Source: Deltaproteobacteria bacterium (GTDB lineage: Bacteria; Myxococcota_A; UBA9042; PHBI01; JACKFB01). Taken from it: a stretch of 64,000 nucleotides of DNA. The stretch spans positions 124,001 to 188,000 of the forward strand of contig JACKFB010000012.1 of assembly GCA_020632695.1 (NCBI GenBank), written 5' to 3'. Below, in pieces: positions 34,330-46,224 of the stretch. The position numbers and the translations under genes were made by a program. The first letter of the stretch is position 1; every line of letters begins with the position of its first letter. Under the pieces are notes generated by a model that saw nothing but the letters and a program-made list of their open reading frames with translations, had not been told where the DNA came from and made no database searches.

Positions 34330-36591
34330 ATGAGGGGACACAGCGGACTCAGCAGGGCGCTCGCCATGGCGGTGGGTCTCTGGGCTGCGGGGTGCGGCGA
34401 CGCCGAGACCACGCCCGCGGACCCGGGCGAGATCGTGGATCCGGGCAACATCGGGGTGCGGCCGGGAGACGAGGCCCTGAAGACCGCCTATCTGGCGGTG
34501 CAGGCCGAGAGCGCGACCATGACGGTGGCCGACTTCATGGAGGCCTACACGCCCGAGGACGCTCCGGTGGCGGCGCCGCTCAGCTACGACCCCACCGACT
34601 CGACCTGGTTCGACCTGATCGACAGCGGCCTCGAGCTGACCGAGGCCGAGCGCCAGCGCATCGCGACCCAGGGCTTCATGGTGTCGGAGCGCCTCAGCTT
34701 CCCCACCTTCGGCGAGGCGCTCATCGAGGTCTACGCGCGGGACCTGCCGATCCTGGTCACCACCGACATGATCCTGCAGGCCGTGCACGCCTCCTACGAC
34801 GACATCCTCATGCGCCTGGAAGCGGGCGTGCTGGCCGCGCAGGTAGGCCAGGTCCTGTCCGGCGCCCACGACGCCCTCGGCGGGGTGGACGTCGGGCCTG
34901 GCGCTTTGGGGGCCGACGCGCGCAACGACGCCGACCTCTACCTGACGGTCGCGCGCAGCCTGCTGGCGGGCGTCCAGGTGCCATCGAAGGGGGGCGCCGC
35001 GGTCGACGGCCAGGCGAAGGGCATGCTGGCGGCCATCGAGGGGCGCAGCCTGACCGACGTGACCATCTTCGGTGACACGCGCAAGATGGACTTCAGCCAG
35101 TTCGAGCCTCGCGGTCACTACGAGGGCATCCCCGAGCTGGAGCGCTACTTCCAGGCGATGATGTGGCTGGGCCGGGTGGACTTCCGCTTCCTGGAGCAGG
35201 ACGAGCAGACCGGGGCCTGGGTCTTCCGGCTCCGCCAGCTCGTCGGCGCCCACATCCTGCGGGCGGCCGTCCAGGCCAGCGGTGGCATGACCGGGTGGAG
35301 CTCGGCCGACGATCTGCTGACCCTGATGGTGGGCCCGGTCGACTACATCGACCTGCGCGGGCTGGACCGCATGGCCGACGACCAGGGCTTCGCCTCGCCC
35401 GCCGACGTCGCCACCCTGGACGAGGCCGGACGCGCCGCCCTGGCTACGCTCCTGCTGCGCGGTGACTATGGCGAGCAGCGCATCAACAGCCACTGGCTCT
35501 CCACCGACCCCTTCACCTCTGAGCCGACCCCGCTGCCGCCCAGCTTCGCGCTGCTCGGCCAGCGCTTCGTGGTCGACAGCCACGTCTTCTCCAACGTGGT
35601 CTACGACCGGGTCGTCGTCGACGGCGCCAAGATCCCGCGGGTGCTGCCGAACCCGCTCGACGCGCTCTTCGTGCTGGGCCAGGACCAGGCGCTGCCGCAC
35701 CTCGCCGAGGAGCTGGCGCGCTTCCCCTACCAGGGCAACCTGAACGACCTGCGCTTCCTGGTGGACGCCTACGAGCCGTCCTTCTGGTCGTCCAACCTCT
35801 ACAACCTGTGGCTGGACACGCTGCGCACCCTCAACCCGCCCACCACCGGCACGGCCTTCCCCGAGCCGATGCGCTCGCCGGCCTGGCGGGACCGGGTGCT
35901 CAACACCCAGCTCGGCTCCTGGGCCCAGCTCCGCCACGACACGCTGCTCTACGCCAAGCAGTCCTACACCGGCGGCGTGACCTGCCAGCACCCCGACGGC
36001 TACGTCGAGCCCTACCCGGCCTTCTTCGCGCGGGTGGGCGACATCGGCGCCCTCGCCTCGCAGACCCTGGCCAACGTGCCGGCCAGCGACACCTGGAACC
36101 CGCAGCCGCTGACCGCGTTCTTCGAGAACTGGTCCACCGTCATGGGGCGCCTGGAGGTGATGGCCACCAAGAGCCTGCAGGGCGAGGCCTACACGGCCGA
36201 CGAGATCGCGTTCCTGAAGAACACCATCAACTCCAACCCGGGCTGCGGGGCGCCGGTCTACAGCGGTTGGTACAGCACGCTCTACTCGGCCGGCTCCGAC
36301 GCGGTCAGCGACTGGAAGCCCACCATCGCCGACGTGCACACCAACCCCAACTCGGGGCCGCTGCCAGGGCCCGACGTGCTGCACGTGGGCACCGGCGACG
36401 CCCAGCTCATGGTCCTGACCGCCGAGACCTGCGAGGGCCCCGAGGCCTACGTCGGGCCGGTGTTCACCTACTACGAACTGGACCTGCCCGAGATCCGGCG
36501 CGTGCCCGACTCCGAGTGGCGCGAGATGCTCACCCAGGGCACCGAGCCGCCGCGGCCCGCCTGGACCTCGAGCTTCGTGGTCCCGCGCTGA
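34330..36591 (+). CDS. DUF3160-type lipoprotein
   Basis: This 753-residue protein has a short lipoprotein signal (ALAMAVGLWAAGC). The N-terminal half contains LPILVTTDMILQAVHASYDD and the following long helices, the part by which I recognise the DUF3160 family; later segments (QRFVVDSHVFSNVVYDRV and GSWAQLRHDTLLYAKQSY) are also family-like, including the conserved Trp-Arg-His. Helices predominate throughout. Members are common as secreted lipoproteins in Myxococcota; no activity is known to me. GGAGGTCGGAG precedes the ATG. The gene stands alone between an element-bearing gap and a convergent sensor gene. Confidence 0.82.
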   Translation: MRGHSGLSRALAMAVGLWAAGCGDAETTPADPGEIVDPGNIGVRPGDEALKTAYLAVQAESATMTVADFMEAYTPEDAPVAAPLSYDPTDSTWFDLIDSGLELTEAERQRIATQGFMVSERLSFPTFGEALIEVYARDLPILVTTDMILQAVHASYDDILMRLEAGVLAAQVGQVLSGAHDALGGVDVGPGALGADARNDADLYLTVARSLLAGVQVPSKGGAAVDGQAKGMLAAIEGRSLTDVTIFGDTRKMDFSQFEPRGHYEGIPELERYFQAMMWLGRVDFRFLEQDEQTGAWVFRLRQLVGAHILRAAVQASGGMTGWSSADDLLTLMVGPVDYIDLRGLDRMADDQGFASPADVATLDEAGRAALATLLLRGDYGEQRINSHWLSTDPFTSEPTPLPPSFALLGQRFVVDSHVFSNVVYDRVVVDGAKIPRVLPNPLDALFVLGQDQALPHLAEELARFPYQGNLNDLRFLVDAYEPSFWSSNLYNLWLDTLRTLNPPTTGTAFPEPMRSPAWRDRVLNTQLGSWAQLRHDTLLYAKQSYTGGVTCQHPDGYVEPYPAFFARVGDIGALASQTLANVPASDTWNPQPLTAFFENWSTVMGRLEVMATKSLQGEAYTADEIAFLKNTINSNPGCGAPVYSGWYSTLYSAGSDAVSDWKPTIADVHTNPNSGPLPGPDVLHVGTGDAQLMVLTAETCEGPEAYVGPVFTYYELDLPEIRRVPDSEWREMLTQGTEPPRPAWTSSFVVPR

Positions 36592-36789
36592 CGGCGTCGG
36601 CCAGGGGTGCTGCGAGATGGCATCGGCACGTCCCGGCGCCCGCTCGCCCGCGCCCGCTCACCGGCGACGGCGCTCCGACGCGGCCCACCATCTGGCCGTG
36701 CCTGTGGCCGGGTCTCCCGTGCCCTCCCGGATCGCTGTCGGGGCGGAGCGGGCGGAGCTCACCGCCGGCACCCCTGCGCGCTGCCGCTC

Positions 36790-37494
36790 TCAGCCCTGCT
36801 CGGCGCGCGAGCGGGCCGCCGCCATCAGGTAGTCGTGGTCGGCGCTGTTGATGCCGACCACCTCGAGCACCGCCTCGGGAAAGTGCCGGCGCAGCGCGTC
36901 CACGGCGACCAGGCTGGTGGGGTCGGTCATCCCGATGATCACCCGCTGCCCGTCACGCTGCAGCGGCACGGCGCCGTAGTAGGTCAGCATGTCGAGCGGC
37001 AGCGCGTCGAGCAGCTCGATCTGGTAGGGGAAGCTCTCCAGGTGCACGAAGCGGTACTGATCCTGGATGTTGGCGCTGTAGATCCACGCGGCCAGCGTCT
37101 TGCACATCGAGCGGGCCACCGAGCCCTCGCGCTCGAGGAGCTCGTCGAAGTCGGCGGCGTCGATGAGCAGCACGCAGCCTTCGTCCTCCGCCCGCACCGT
37201 CGCCGTCCGGCTGAAGCCGGTGAGGATGGCGATCTCGCCGAAGCAGGCCCCGCGGGACATCCGCTTCACCAGCCGCTCGGCGCCGGTCGAGCCGTCCTCG
37301 ATGTAGACCTCCACGGTGCCGTCGGCGACCACGTACAGGGCGTCGGCCGGCGTGTCCTGGCGGATGAGCACGTCCCCGCGCGCCATGTCCTGGAGCCGGC
37401 TGACCCTGGCCACCTCGAGCAGCACCTCGCGCGCCAGCCCGTGAAAGTAGCGCGACTCCTGCAGAAGCTCGATCTTGCGCTCGGTGTCGTCCAT
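36790..37494 (-). CDS. Cyclic-nucleotide-binding domain fused to a MshEN/GspE-N-like domain
   Basis: This is a 234-residue cytosolic protein. Residues about 15-135 form a CRP-type nucleotide-binding barrel: RGDVLIRQDTPADALYVVAD, VEVYIEDGS, RGACFGEIAILTGFSRTATV with the phosphate-binding Arg. No DNA-binding helix-turn-helix follows. Instead residues about 165-230 (LDALPLDMLTYYGAVPLQRD, IIGMTDPTSLVAVDALRRHF) resemble the N-terminal domain of GspE/PilB-type ATPases, some of which bind c-di-GMP. This suggests a sensor linking a cyclic nucleotide to a type II secretion or pilus-like system. The upstream 225 bases separate it from the divergent Ser/Thr kinase gene. Confidence 0.82.
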   Translation of the reverse strand: MDDTERKIELLQESRYFHGLAREVLLEVARVSRLQDMARGDVLIRQDTPADALYVVADGTVEVYIEDGSTGAERLVKRMSRGACFGEIAILTGFSRTATVRAEDEGCVLLIDAADFDELLEREGSVARSMCKTLAAWIYSANIQDQYRFVHLESFPYQIELLDALPLDMLTYYGAVPLQRDGQRVIIGMTDPTSLVAVDALRRHFPEAVLEVVGINSADHDYLMAAARSRAEQG

Positions 37495-37719
37495 GGGGCC
37501 CTCGCCTCGCGGTGGGTCCGCATGGTCGCATGCCGCGCGCCAGGGCGCCAAGGCGACCGGCGGCCGGGTCGGGTGCGCGTTGCGTGGCCCCGCGAATTCC
37601 GGTAGCTGACAGGTGGGGATCCGCTTCCCGACCGCGCCGCCCCACGCCGGCGCGATCGAGCGGCGCGATCTCCGCGGTCGGCGAGGCGCCGCACGACTCG
37701 GCGCGAGGATGGACGGCGT

Positions 37720-40455
<2,736 letters not shown>

Positions 40456-40461
40456 CGCGCC

Positions 40462-40485
40462 CTCGGAGCCGAGGCGAATCGCCTC
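40462..40485 (+). terminator. Paired small hairpins after the kinase gene
   Basis: CTCGGAGCCGAG (40462-40473) and GAGGCGAATCGCCTC (40471-40485) are two overlapping perfect hairpins starting seven bases past the kinase stop. There is no T tract. The remaining gap to 40706 shows no gene. Confidence 0.3.
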
Positions 40486-40706
40486 GACCGGGGCGATCCC
40501 GGGTGGGCGCGACGGGGTGGCTCGTCACCGGACCGCCCCGCGCCGCGCCGCCAGACGCCTGAAACAACGGCGTTTCCTGGGTGGTGGCACGCTTCTCGCT
40601 TCATCATCGAGCGGCCGGCGCGCGTGTCGCCGTCCGCCAGGCCTTCCCTTCGCGGCCACCGCCGTGGGGCAGGGCCGCCTTGTCTCTTCATCGCCCAGGA
40701 ATCTCC

Positions 40707-41429
40707 ATGCGCGCCCTCGGTTGCCTGCTCATGACGCTGCTCCTCGCCGGGCCGGCCTTCGCCGTTGGCGAGCACCGCCGCGGGGTTCCGCGCGCGCCGG
40801 GGACCACAGCGCTGCGGGCGGCGACGCGAGCCCCGATGCCCACGCCGGACACGCTGGACGTGTACGCGCACAAGCACTGGCGCCTCAACCGCGGCGGCGG
40901 AGCCCTGCCGGCCGTCTTCGCGGCGCTCACCGCCGTGTGGAGCCGCGGCCCGATGGTCGCCGGCGCTTCGTGGTCGGGGCGCTTCTTCGGCGAGCTGCCC
41001 ACCATCCCCTCATCGAGCCGGCCCGGCGCCCCACCCGCCGCCGAGGGCGACGGCCGCTACGGCTGGTGCGTGTACGAGGGAGGCCCCGAAGTGAAGCTCG
41101 CGTGGACCCTCGGCCGCTTCCACCCCTTCGTCGGCGCGGGCGTCGGCCTGGTCTACGGCCAGCTCGACGACACCGCCGTCTCGACCCGCCCCGAGGTGGA
41201 GGACCCCCGCGGGATGGGGCGGCCCATCGAACGCAGCGGCCCGCTGCGCAGCTCGCGCTCGGCCCGCTTCCTCCTGCGCCCGTCGCTGGGCGCCGACGTG
41301 GTCTTCGGCCGCGCCAGCGCCGGCGTGCAGCTCGACTACGCCGCGCTGGCTCCCCCCTCGTGGTCGGCCCGCGGCAGCGCTCTGCCCGGCGTCCTCGTCG
41401 TCACCAGCGGCGTGCGCGCCCGGTTCTGA
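40707..41429 (+). CDS. Exported protein, probable outer membrane beta-barrel
   Basis: This 240-residue protein has a signal peptide cleaved after about residue 20 (LLMTLLLAGPAFAVG). Later alternating patterns (VKLAWTLGRFHPFVGAGVG, FLLRPSLGADVVFG, ASAGVQLDYAALAPPSW) and a C-terminal aromatic residue (VRARF) fit a small outer membrane barrel. AGGA precedes the ATG at a good distance. Sequence homologues are not recognised. It is convergent with the carbamoyltransferase operon. Confidence 0.65.
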   Translation: MRALGCLLMTLLLAGPAFAVGEHRRGVPRAPGTTALRAATRAPMPTPDTLDVYAHKHWRLNRGGGALPAVFAALTAVWSRGPMVAGASWSGRFFGELPTIPSSSRPGAPPAAEGDGRYGWCVYEGGPEVKLAWTLGRFHPFVGAGVGLVYGQLDDTAVSTRPEVEDPRGMGRPIERSGPLRSSRSARFLLRPSLGADVVFGRASAGVQLDYAALAPPSWSARGSALPGVLVVTSGVRARF

Positions 41430-41468
41430 CCGGCGCACCTCTCCGGCTGCCGCGCGCTTCGCCTGCGA

Positions 41469-41687
41469 TCAGAACAGGGTGTAGACGAAGGGCGACAGCG
41501 GCGTGCTCGACACCAGCAGGAGCACGCCGATGAGCACCATGACGATGAGGATGGGGGTCAACCACCACTTGCGCGTCTGGCGCAGATAGTCCCAGAGCTC
41601 GGCGCGGAAGGACTGTTGACCACCGCTCTTCGCGACCTCGGCGAAGGCGTCGTCGTCCTCGGGGGTGCGCCGCGGGTCGGCTGCCAT
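41469..41687 (-). CDS. DUF5989-like single-pass membrane protein
   Basis: This 72-residue protein has an acidic N-terminus, then FRAELWDYLRQTRKWWLTPI and a transmembrane helix (ILIVMVLIGVLLLVSSTPLS) ending in PFVYTLF. This pattern is that of DUF5989 proteins, which I know as neighbours of SxtJ and NodU/CmcH carbamoyltransferases. It is the third gene of such a trio, 15 bases after the SxtJ-like gene. It probably anchors or assists the carbamoylation machinery at the membrane; the role is unproven. Confidence 0.8.
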   Translation of the reverse strand: MAADPRRTPEDDDAFAEVAKSGGQQSFRAELWDYLRQTRKWWLTPILIVMVLIGVLLLVSSTPLSPFVYTLF

Positions 41688-41702
41688 CGCGGACTCCTGG
41701 GG

Positions 41703-42116
41703 TCAGTAGGGCCTGAGATAGCGCCGCCGATCCCGAGCGCCGGGATGGGGTCGCCAGTAGGAATCTGCTGCCGGGTCCGGCCGGCGCTCGAGCACGTCGC
41801 GGCCGCCCAGGCGCATCGCCAGCCCCAGCGGCGCGACCAGCAACGCGTATACCACGAAGAGCATGATGGGCCCGGTCACCGAGCCGATGGCGAGGCCGAG
41901 GCCCATCCAGCCCACGTAGAGCGCGCGGCCCACGTGGGGCAGGGGCGAGAGCAGCATCGCCGCGAGGCCGGCGGCGCCCAGGCCCCAGGCCAGCGCCGGG
42001 CGATGGGTCCAGGCGGCGAGCCCCGCGAAGGCGCCGAAGGCCACCAGCAGGGTGACCCCGAAGACGAGGCGCTTCCGCAGCGACGGGGCGCGGTCGATGG
42101 TGGCGAGGGCGCTCAT
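41703..42116 (-). CDS. SxtJ-like membrane protein
   Basis: This 137-residue protein has four predicted transmembrane segments, paired as residues 17-50 and 65-105, and a basic tail (RRPDPAADSYWRPHPGARDR). GSVTGPIMLFVVYALLVAPLGLAMRLGGRD is typical of SxtJ family proteins, named from saxitoxin clusters; the residues around PLGLAMRLxGRD are the best match. The ATG shares a base with the carbamoyltransferase TGA. A membrane partner role for the carbamoyltransferase is inferred from repeated co-occurrence of the families. Confidence 0.82.
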   Translation of the reverse strand: MSALATIDRAPSLRKRLVFGVTLLVAFGAFAGLAAWTHRPALAWGLGAAGLAAMLLSPLPHVGRALYVGWMGLGLAIGSVTGPIMLFVVYALLVAPLGLAMRLGGRDVLERRPDPAADSYWRPHPGARDRRRYLRPY

Positions 42117-43945
42117 CAGTCCAGCTCGAAGCGGGTCAGGTAGGCCTCGCGGTCGGTGGGGCGCAGCGCCGCCGGCTGGGCCTCCTTCAGGAGGAGGAAG
42201 TCGCCGATGACCAGGGCGTCCATGTCGGTGTGCAGAAAGCAGCGCAGCGCGTCCTCGGGCGAGTGGACGATGGGCTCGCCACGGATGTTGAAGCTGGTGT
42301 TGACCAGCGCCGGGGTGCCGGTCAGCGCTTCGAAGCGCTCGAGCAGGCCTCGGAAGCGAGGGTTGCGTTCGGCGTCCACGGTCTGCACCCGCGCCGAGCC
42401 GTCGACGTGGGTCACCGCCGGCAGCGCCGACTGCAGCGCGCCGAGGCGGGCCAGCAGGTCGGCGCCGCCGGGATCGGGGGCGGGCACGGCGCCCCGCACC
42501 GGCGCCACCAGCAGCATGTAGGGGCTGTCGGGGGCGGGCTCGAGGGCGAAGAGCGCGTTGGCGCGCTCGGCCAGCACGGCCGGGGCGAAGGGGCGGAAGG
42601 ACTCGCGCAGCTTGATCTTGAGGTTCATCGTGCGCTGCATGTCGGGCCGGCGCGCGTCGCCGAGGATGCTGCGGTTGCCGAGGGCACGGGGGCCGTACTC
42701 GGCGCGGCCCTGGAACCAGCCGAGCACGGCGCCGCCGTCGAGCAGGCGGGCGGCGCAGTCGAGCAGGGCGCCTTCGTCGGGCAGGTGCTCGTAGGTGGCG
42801 CCGGCGGCGTCCAGGGCCGCGCGGATGCCGTCCCGGGTGTGGGCGGGGCCCAGCAGGGAGCCGCGCTGGGCGTCGTCCGGACCCGCGACCCGCGGGCGCT
42901 CCATGAGCTGGTGCCAGCAGAAGAGCGCGGCGCCCAGCGCGCCACCCGCGTCGCCTGCGGCGGGCTGGATCCACAGCCGCCGGAAGGGGCCCTCGCGCTG
43001 CAGGCGCCCGTTGGCGACGCAGTTGAGCGAGACGCCCCCCGCCAGGCAGAGGTCCTCGAGCCCCGTGCGGGCGTGGATGTGGCGCGCGACGCGCAGCAGC
43101 ACCTCCTCGGTGACGGCCTGGATGGAGGCCGCCAGGTCCAGCTCGCGCCGGGTGATGGGCGACTCGGGGACGCGGGCCGGGCCGCCGAAGAGGCGCTCGA
43201 AGGCCGCGCCGGTCATGCGCCGGCCCGTCTCGAAGGTGAAGCGGTCGGCGTGCAGCCGGAAGCTGCCGTCGGGCTTCAGGTCGATCAGCTCCTCGAGGAT
43301 GCGCTCGGCGTAGACGGGTTGGCCGTAGGGCGCGAGCCCCATCAGCTTGTACTCGCCGCTGAGCACCTTGAAACCACAGAAGGTGGTGAACGCCGAGTAG
43401 AGCAGTCCCAGGCTGTGCGGGAAGCTGAGCTGCTCCCGAAGCGTGATGGTGTTGTCGCGGCCGGTGCCCCAGGTGGTGGTGGCCCACTCGCCGACGCCAT
43501 CGCAGGTGAGGATGGCCGCCTCCTGGAAGGGGCTCGGGAAGAAGGCGCTGGCGGCGTGGGACTCGTGGTGCTCGGTGTAGATCACCGGCCCGGCATACCC
43601 GGGCAGCGCCTTGCGGATCCGGCGCCCCAGCCGCAGCTTCTCGCCCAGCCAGGAGGGGAGCGCCCGGCGGAACCCGTCGAAGCTGCGGGGGGCGTGGGCC
43701 AGCCAGGTCTCGAGCAGCCGATCGAAGGTGCGCAACGGCTTCTCGTAGTAGCAGACGTAGGTCAGGTCGGCCGGCCCGATGCCCGCCTCGCCGAGGCAGT
43801 AATCGATGGCGCGCTCGGGGAAGGCGGCGTCGTGCTTGACGCGGGTGAAGCGCTCCTCCTGGGCTGCGGCGACGATGGCGCCGTCGCCGAGCAGCGCGGC
43901 CGCGCTGTCGTGATAGAGGGCGGAGATGCCCAGCACGTACTTCAC
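42116..43945 (-). CDS. NodU/CmcH-family carbamoyltransferase
   Basis: This 609-residue protein has both halves of the family. The N-terminal Kae1-like ASKHA fold shows YVLGISALYHDSAAALL, EERFTRVKHD, EHHESHAASAFFPSPF (metal-binding His residues), FCGFKVLSGEYKLMGLAPYG and LCLAGGVSLNCVANGRL. The C-terminal YrdC-like part has GPRALGNRSILGDAR, and NIRGEPIVHSPEDALRC. Known enzymes move carbamoyl from carbamoyl phosphate to a hydroxyl on Nod factors, antibiotics or glycans. The acceptor here is unknown; no glycosyltransferases adjoin. GTG start in GTGA overlap with the preceding open frame, and TGATG into the SxtJ-like gene. Confidence 0.92.
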   Translation of the reverse strand: MKYVLGISALYHDSAAALLGDGAIVAAAQEERFTRVKHDAAFPERAIDYCLGEAGIGPADLTYVCYYEKPLRTFDRLLETWLAHAPRSFDGFRRALPSWLGEKLRLGRRIRKALPGYAGPVIYTEHHESHAASAFFPSPFQEAAILTCDGVGEWATTTWGTGRDNTITLREQLSFPHSLGLLYSAFTTFCGFKVLSGEYKLMGLAPYGQPVYAERILEELIDLKPDGSFRLHADRFTFETGRRMTGAAFERLFGGPARVPESPITRRELDLAASIQAVTEEVLLRVARHIHARTGLEDLCLAGGVSLNCVANGRLQREGPFRRLWIQPAAGDAGGALGAALFCWHQLMERPRVAGPDDAQRGSLLGPAHTRDGIRAALDAAGATYEHLPDEGALLDCAARLLDGGAVLGWFQGRAEYGPRALGNRSILGDARRPDMQRTMNLKIKLRESFRPFAPAVLAERANALFALEPAPDSPYMLLVAPVRGAVPAPDPGGADLLARLGALQSALPAVTHVDGSARVQTVDAERNPRFRGLLERFEALTGTPALVNTSFNIRGEPIVHSPEDALRCFLHTDMDALVIGDFLLLKEAQPAALRPTDREAYLTRFELD

Positions 43946-46062
43946 CCGGCCCCCAGCGAGTCCACGGGCCGAGGATAGCGGTATCGGGCCGCCGCAGCCA
44001 TCGGGCGAGCCGCCGCGCGCCGCGCCCGCCCGGCCCGTGGCGCGCTCACCCCTGCCGGTGCGCGCGCGTTCGCGCCCGCGCCGCGAGCATCATCAGCAGC
44101 CACGCGCCCAGGGCCAGCCACCCGCTCGCCGGCGCGCGACCCACCGCCGCAGCCGCTCCCGCCCGGCGCGGGCGCCGCGACGTCCGGCGCCGCCTCGGCC
44201 GCCGCGTCGCCAGCGGCGTCCACCTCCGCCGTCGCGTCGGGCGTCGTCTCCGGTGCCATCTCGGGCGCCACCTCGGGCCCCGGCTCGGGTCCCGGGTCGG
44301 GCGGGGCCACCTCACCGCCGATGGGCCGGTGGGCGCGGGCGTTCGGCGACACCGCCCGCTCGCCCGGCGCGCGCTGCTCGAAGTAGCGCCCCAGCCAGTA
44401 GGCCGCCATCAGGTCGCCGCCCGGGTTCAGCCGGTCGCCGCCTCCCCCGCCGTTCACCTCGAAGGGGTTGGAGCGCGCGTTGAAGTCCGAGTTGGGGCGA
44501 ATCCGCGGATCCAGCGCCTCCTTCGCCATCCAGCGGCCGTTCTCCGCCTGGCCCTCCAGCTCGAGCACGGTGGTGCCGTCGATGGCCAGGCACTCCCGGG
44601 CGGCGATCTCGGCCTCGTCGCAGTTGGTGCGCGCGTCCTGCCAGTAGGGACCCAGCGGAAACCCGCTCAGCAGGTCGGCCAGCTCGCCGCGCAGCCCGGC
44701 GTCGGTGCCCTCCTCGGTGAGCGCCAGGTAGAGCGCGTGCCACAGCGGCTGCTTGGCCAGCCGCGCGGTGTGGCTCTCGCCGGGGCGCTGCCACCAGCCC
44801 GTCTCCAGGTAGCCGCGCAGCGGCGCCGCCACCTCCGGATCCGTCTCCAGCCAGATGCCCAGGAAGAGCACCACGGCGGTCATGTCGGGCACGTCGAAGT
44901 TGGTGCGCAGGCCGCTGTACATGTAGTCGAGGGCGCCGGCGGCCTCGCGCTCGTCCACCTTGCGGGGGAACTCGCGCTGGTCCAGCAGATCCTCGTACAG
45001 GAAGGCCTCCAGCCGCTCGTCGCCGGTCACGTGCAGCAGCCCCTTGATGATGCCCCACGCCATCAGCAGGTTGAACATGTTGAAGTTGCCCTCATCGGGC
45101 GAGATGTAGACCTTCTCGAGCGAGAGCGGGTTGAGGTCGTGGAAGAAGGTGGCCCGCCCGTCGGCGTCCATGATGATCAGGTCGTAGAGCGTCCCCGGCG
45201 GGGCGAAGCCCACCGCGGTCTCGAGGCCCAGCAGCTCGCGCTTCTGCATCAGCATCTCGCCGACGCCGCGCGCGTCGGCCTGCATGCGCGTCACCAGCGC
45301 CTGGTCGATGTCCGGGTCGCCCTTCATCGCCTCGTAGAGCGCGACCATGCCCAGCACCTGGCCGGAGAGCTGATCCTTCGAGGCCGAGTCGATCCACGAC
45401 CAGGTCCCGGCGGGCAGCGCGCCGCCGGACGCGTCGGCGCGCTCGGTGCCGTTGTCCTTCGGCGCAGGCAGAGGCTTGCCGTCGGCGTCGAAGAGGGGCA
45501 CTGGCGTCTCGGGCGGGTCGGGGATGGGCGGTGCGCTCGAGTCCTCGGGCACCAGGCGCCGGATGCCGCGAGCGACCAGGCCGCCGCCGCCGGTCACCGC
45601 GTAGAAGACGTGCCACGACTCGGCCGCACGCACCACTCGCGCCCGGGCCGCGGCCAGCACGTCGGGCGCGGCGCCCTCGCGCTTCAGGGTCATGTACTCG
45701 AAGGCGGTCCCGACCAGGGCCACCCCCCCGAAGAAGCCCAGGTCGCCGTGCTCGCCGTAGGTGGTGACCAGCTCGAAGGGGTGCTTGCCCGTCTGGGCCT
45801 CGAAGTCCGGCTCGGCGTCCTGCTGGAGCCACGCGTCGATGACGCTGCGCGCCTCGGCGCCCGCGGGGCTCGCCGCTGGCGGGAAGTGCGCGTTCAGCGA
45901 CAGCCCGAAGGGCACGGCGTTGACGCCGTAGAACTGGCGCTCGTGCCTGGCCATCGCCGCGTCCAGCTCGGGGTGCTCGCCCGGCACCAACAGCGGCGCC
46001 GCCTGGGCGGTCCCCGCGATCCCCAGCCACACCGACGCCACCGTCACCAACCCTCGCCCCAT
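43942..46062 (-). CDS. Secreted protein with a MYXO-CTERM-type tail displaced by a frameshift
   Basis: The open frame gives 706 residues with a signal peptide (VASVWLGIAGTAQA) and GGGAGGG before the ATG at 46062. About 570 residues of helical exported sequence (GDERLEAFLYEDLLDQREF, GLRTNFDVPDMTAVVLFLG) of unrecognised family precede a Pro/Glu/Ala-rich linker. The frame then reads GGSGCGGGS and runs into unrelated Arg/Ala-rich sequence to 43942. One base off, the sequence gives ASGWLALGAWLLMMLAARAR and a stop at 44046: a normal MYXO-CTERM helix and basic tail. A single extra base near 44137-44142 (a run of three G on the minus strand) explains it. Expected true end is 44046. Confidence 0.75.
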   Translation of the reverse strand: MGRGLVTVASVWLGIAGTAQAAPLLVPGEHPELDAAMARHERQFYGVNAVPFGLSLNAHFPPAASPAGAEARSVIDAWLQQDAEPDFEAQTGKHPFELVTTYGEHGDLGFFGGVALVGTAFEYMTLKREGAAPDVLAAARARVVRAAESWHVFYAVTGGGGLVARGIRRLVPEDSSAPPIPDPPETPVPLFDADGKPLPAPKDNGTERADASGGALPAGTWSWIDSASKDQLSGQVLGMVALYEAMKGDPDIDQALVTRMQADARGVGEMLMQKRELLGLETAVGFAPPGTLYDLIIMDADGRATFFHDLNPLSLEKVYISPDEGNFNMFNLLMAWGIIKGLLHVTGDERLEAFLYEDLLDQREFPRKVDEREAAGALDYMYSGLRTNFDVPDMTAVVLFLGIWLETDPEVAAPLRGYLETGWWQRPGESHTARLAKQPLWHALYLALTEEGTDAGLRGELADLLSGFPLGPYWQDARTNCDEAEIAARECLAIDGTTVLELEGQAENGRWMAKEALDPRIRPNSDFNARSNPFEVNGGGGGDRLNPGGDLMAAYWLGRYFEQRAPGERAVSPNARAHRPIGGEVAPPDPGPEPGPEVAPEMAPETTPDATAEVDAAGDAAAEAAPDVAAPAPGGSGCGGGSRAGERVAGPGRVAADDARGAGANARAPAGVSAPRAGRARRAAARPMAAAARYRYPRPVDSLGAG

Positions 46063-46224
46063 CGTCGCCCTCCCGCGTTCGAGACGCCAACCTAGCAGAT
46101 GCTCCGCGCTCCGGCGCAATCTCCCTCGCCGCGGCGACCTCTCCGGCCCGGGCAGCGGCGTCGAGGCTTTCGCTCGCGCGCCGGCTGGTCCACACTCCCC
46201 GGCAGCACCCCTTCAGGAGCCGTG

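Noticed and set aside
36592..36789. Another hairpin element after the DUF3160 gene
   Set aside because: GC-rich palindromic fragments are present but the conserved blocks do not align in order.
40500..40545. A fourth copy of the second hairpin family (CGCGACGGGG followed by CCGGACC)
   Set aside because: Only short pieces match, in wrong spacing, and the second conserved block is missing; chance similarity in GC-rich sequence is likely.
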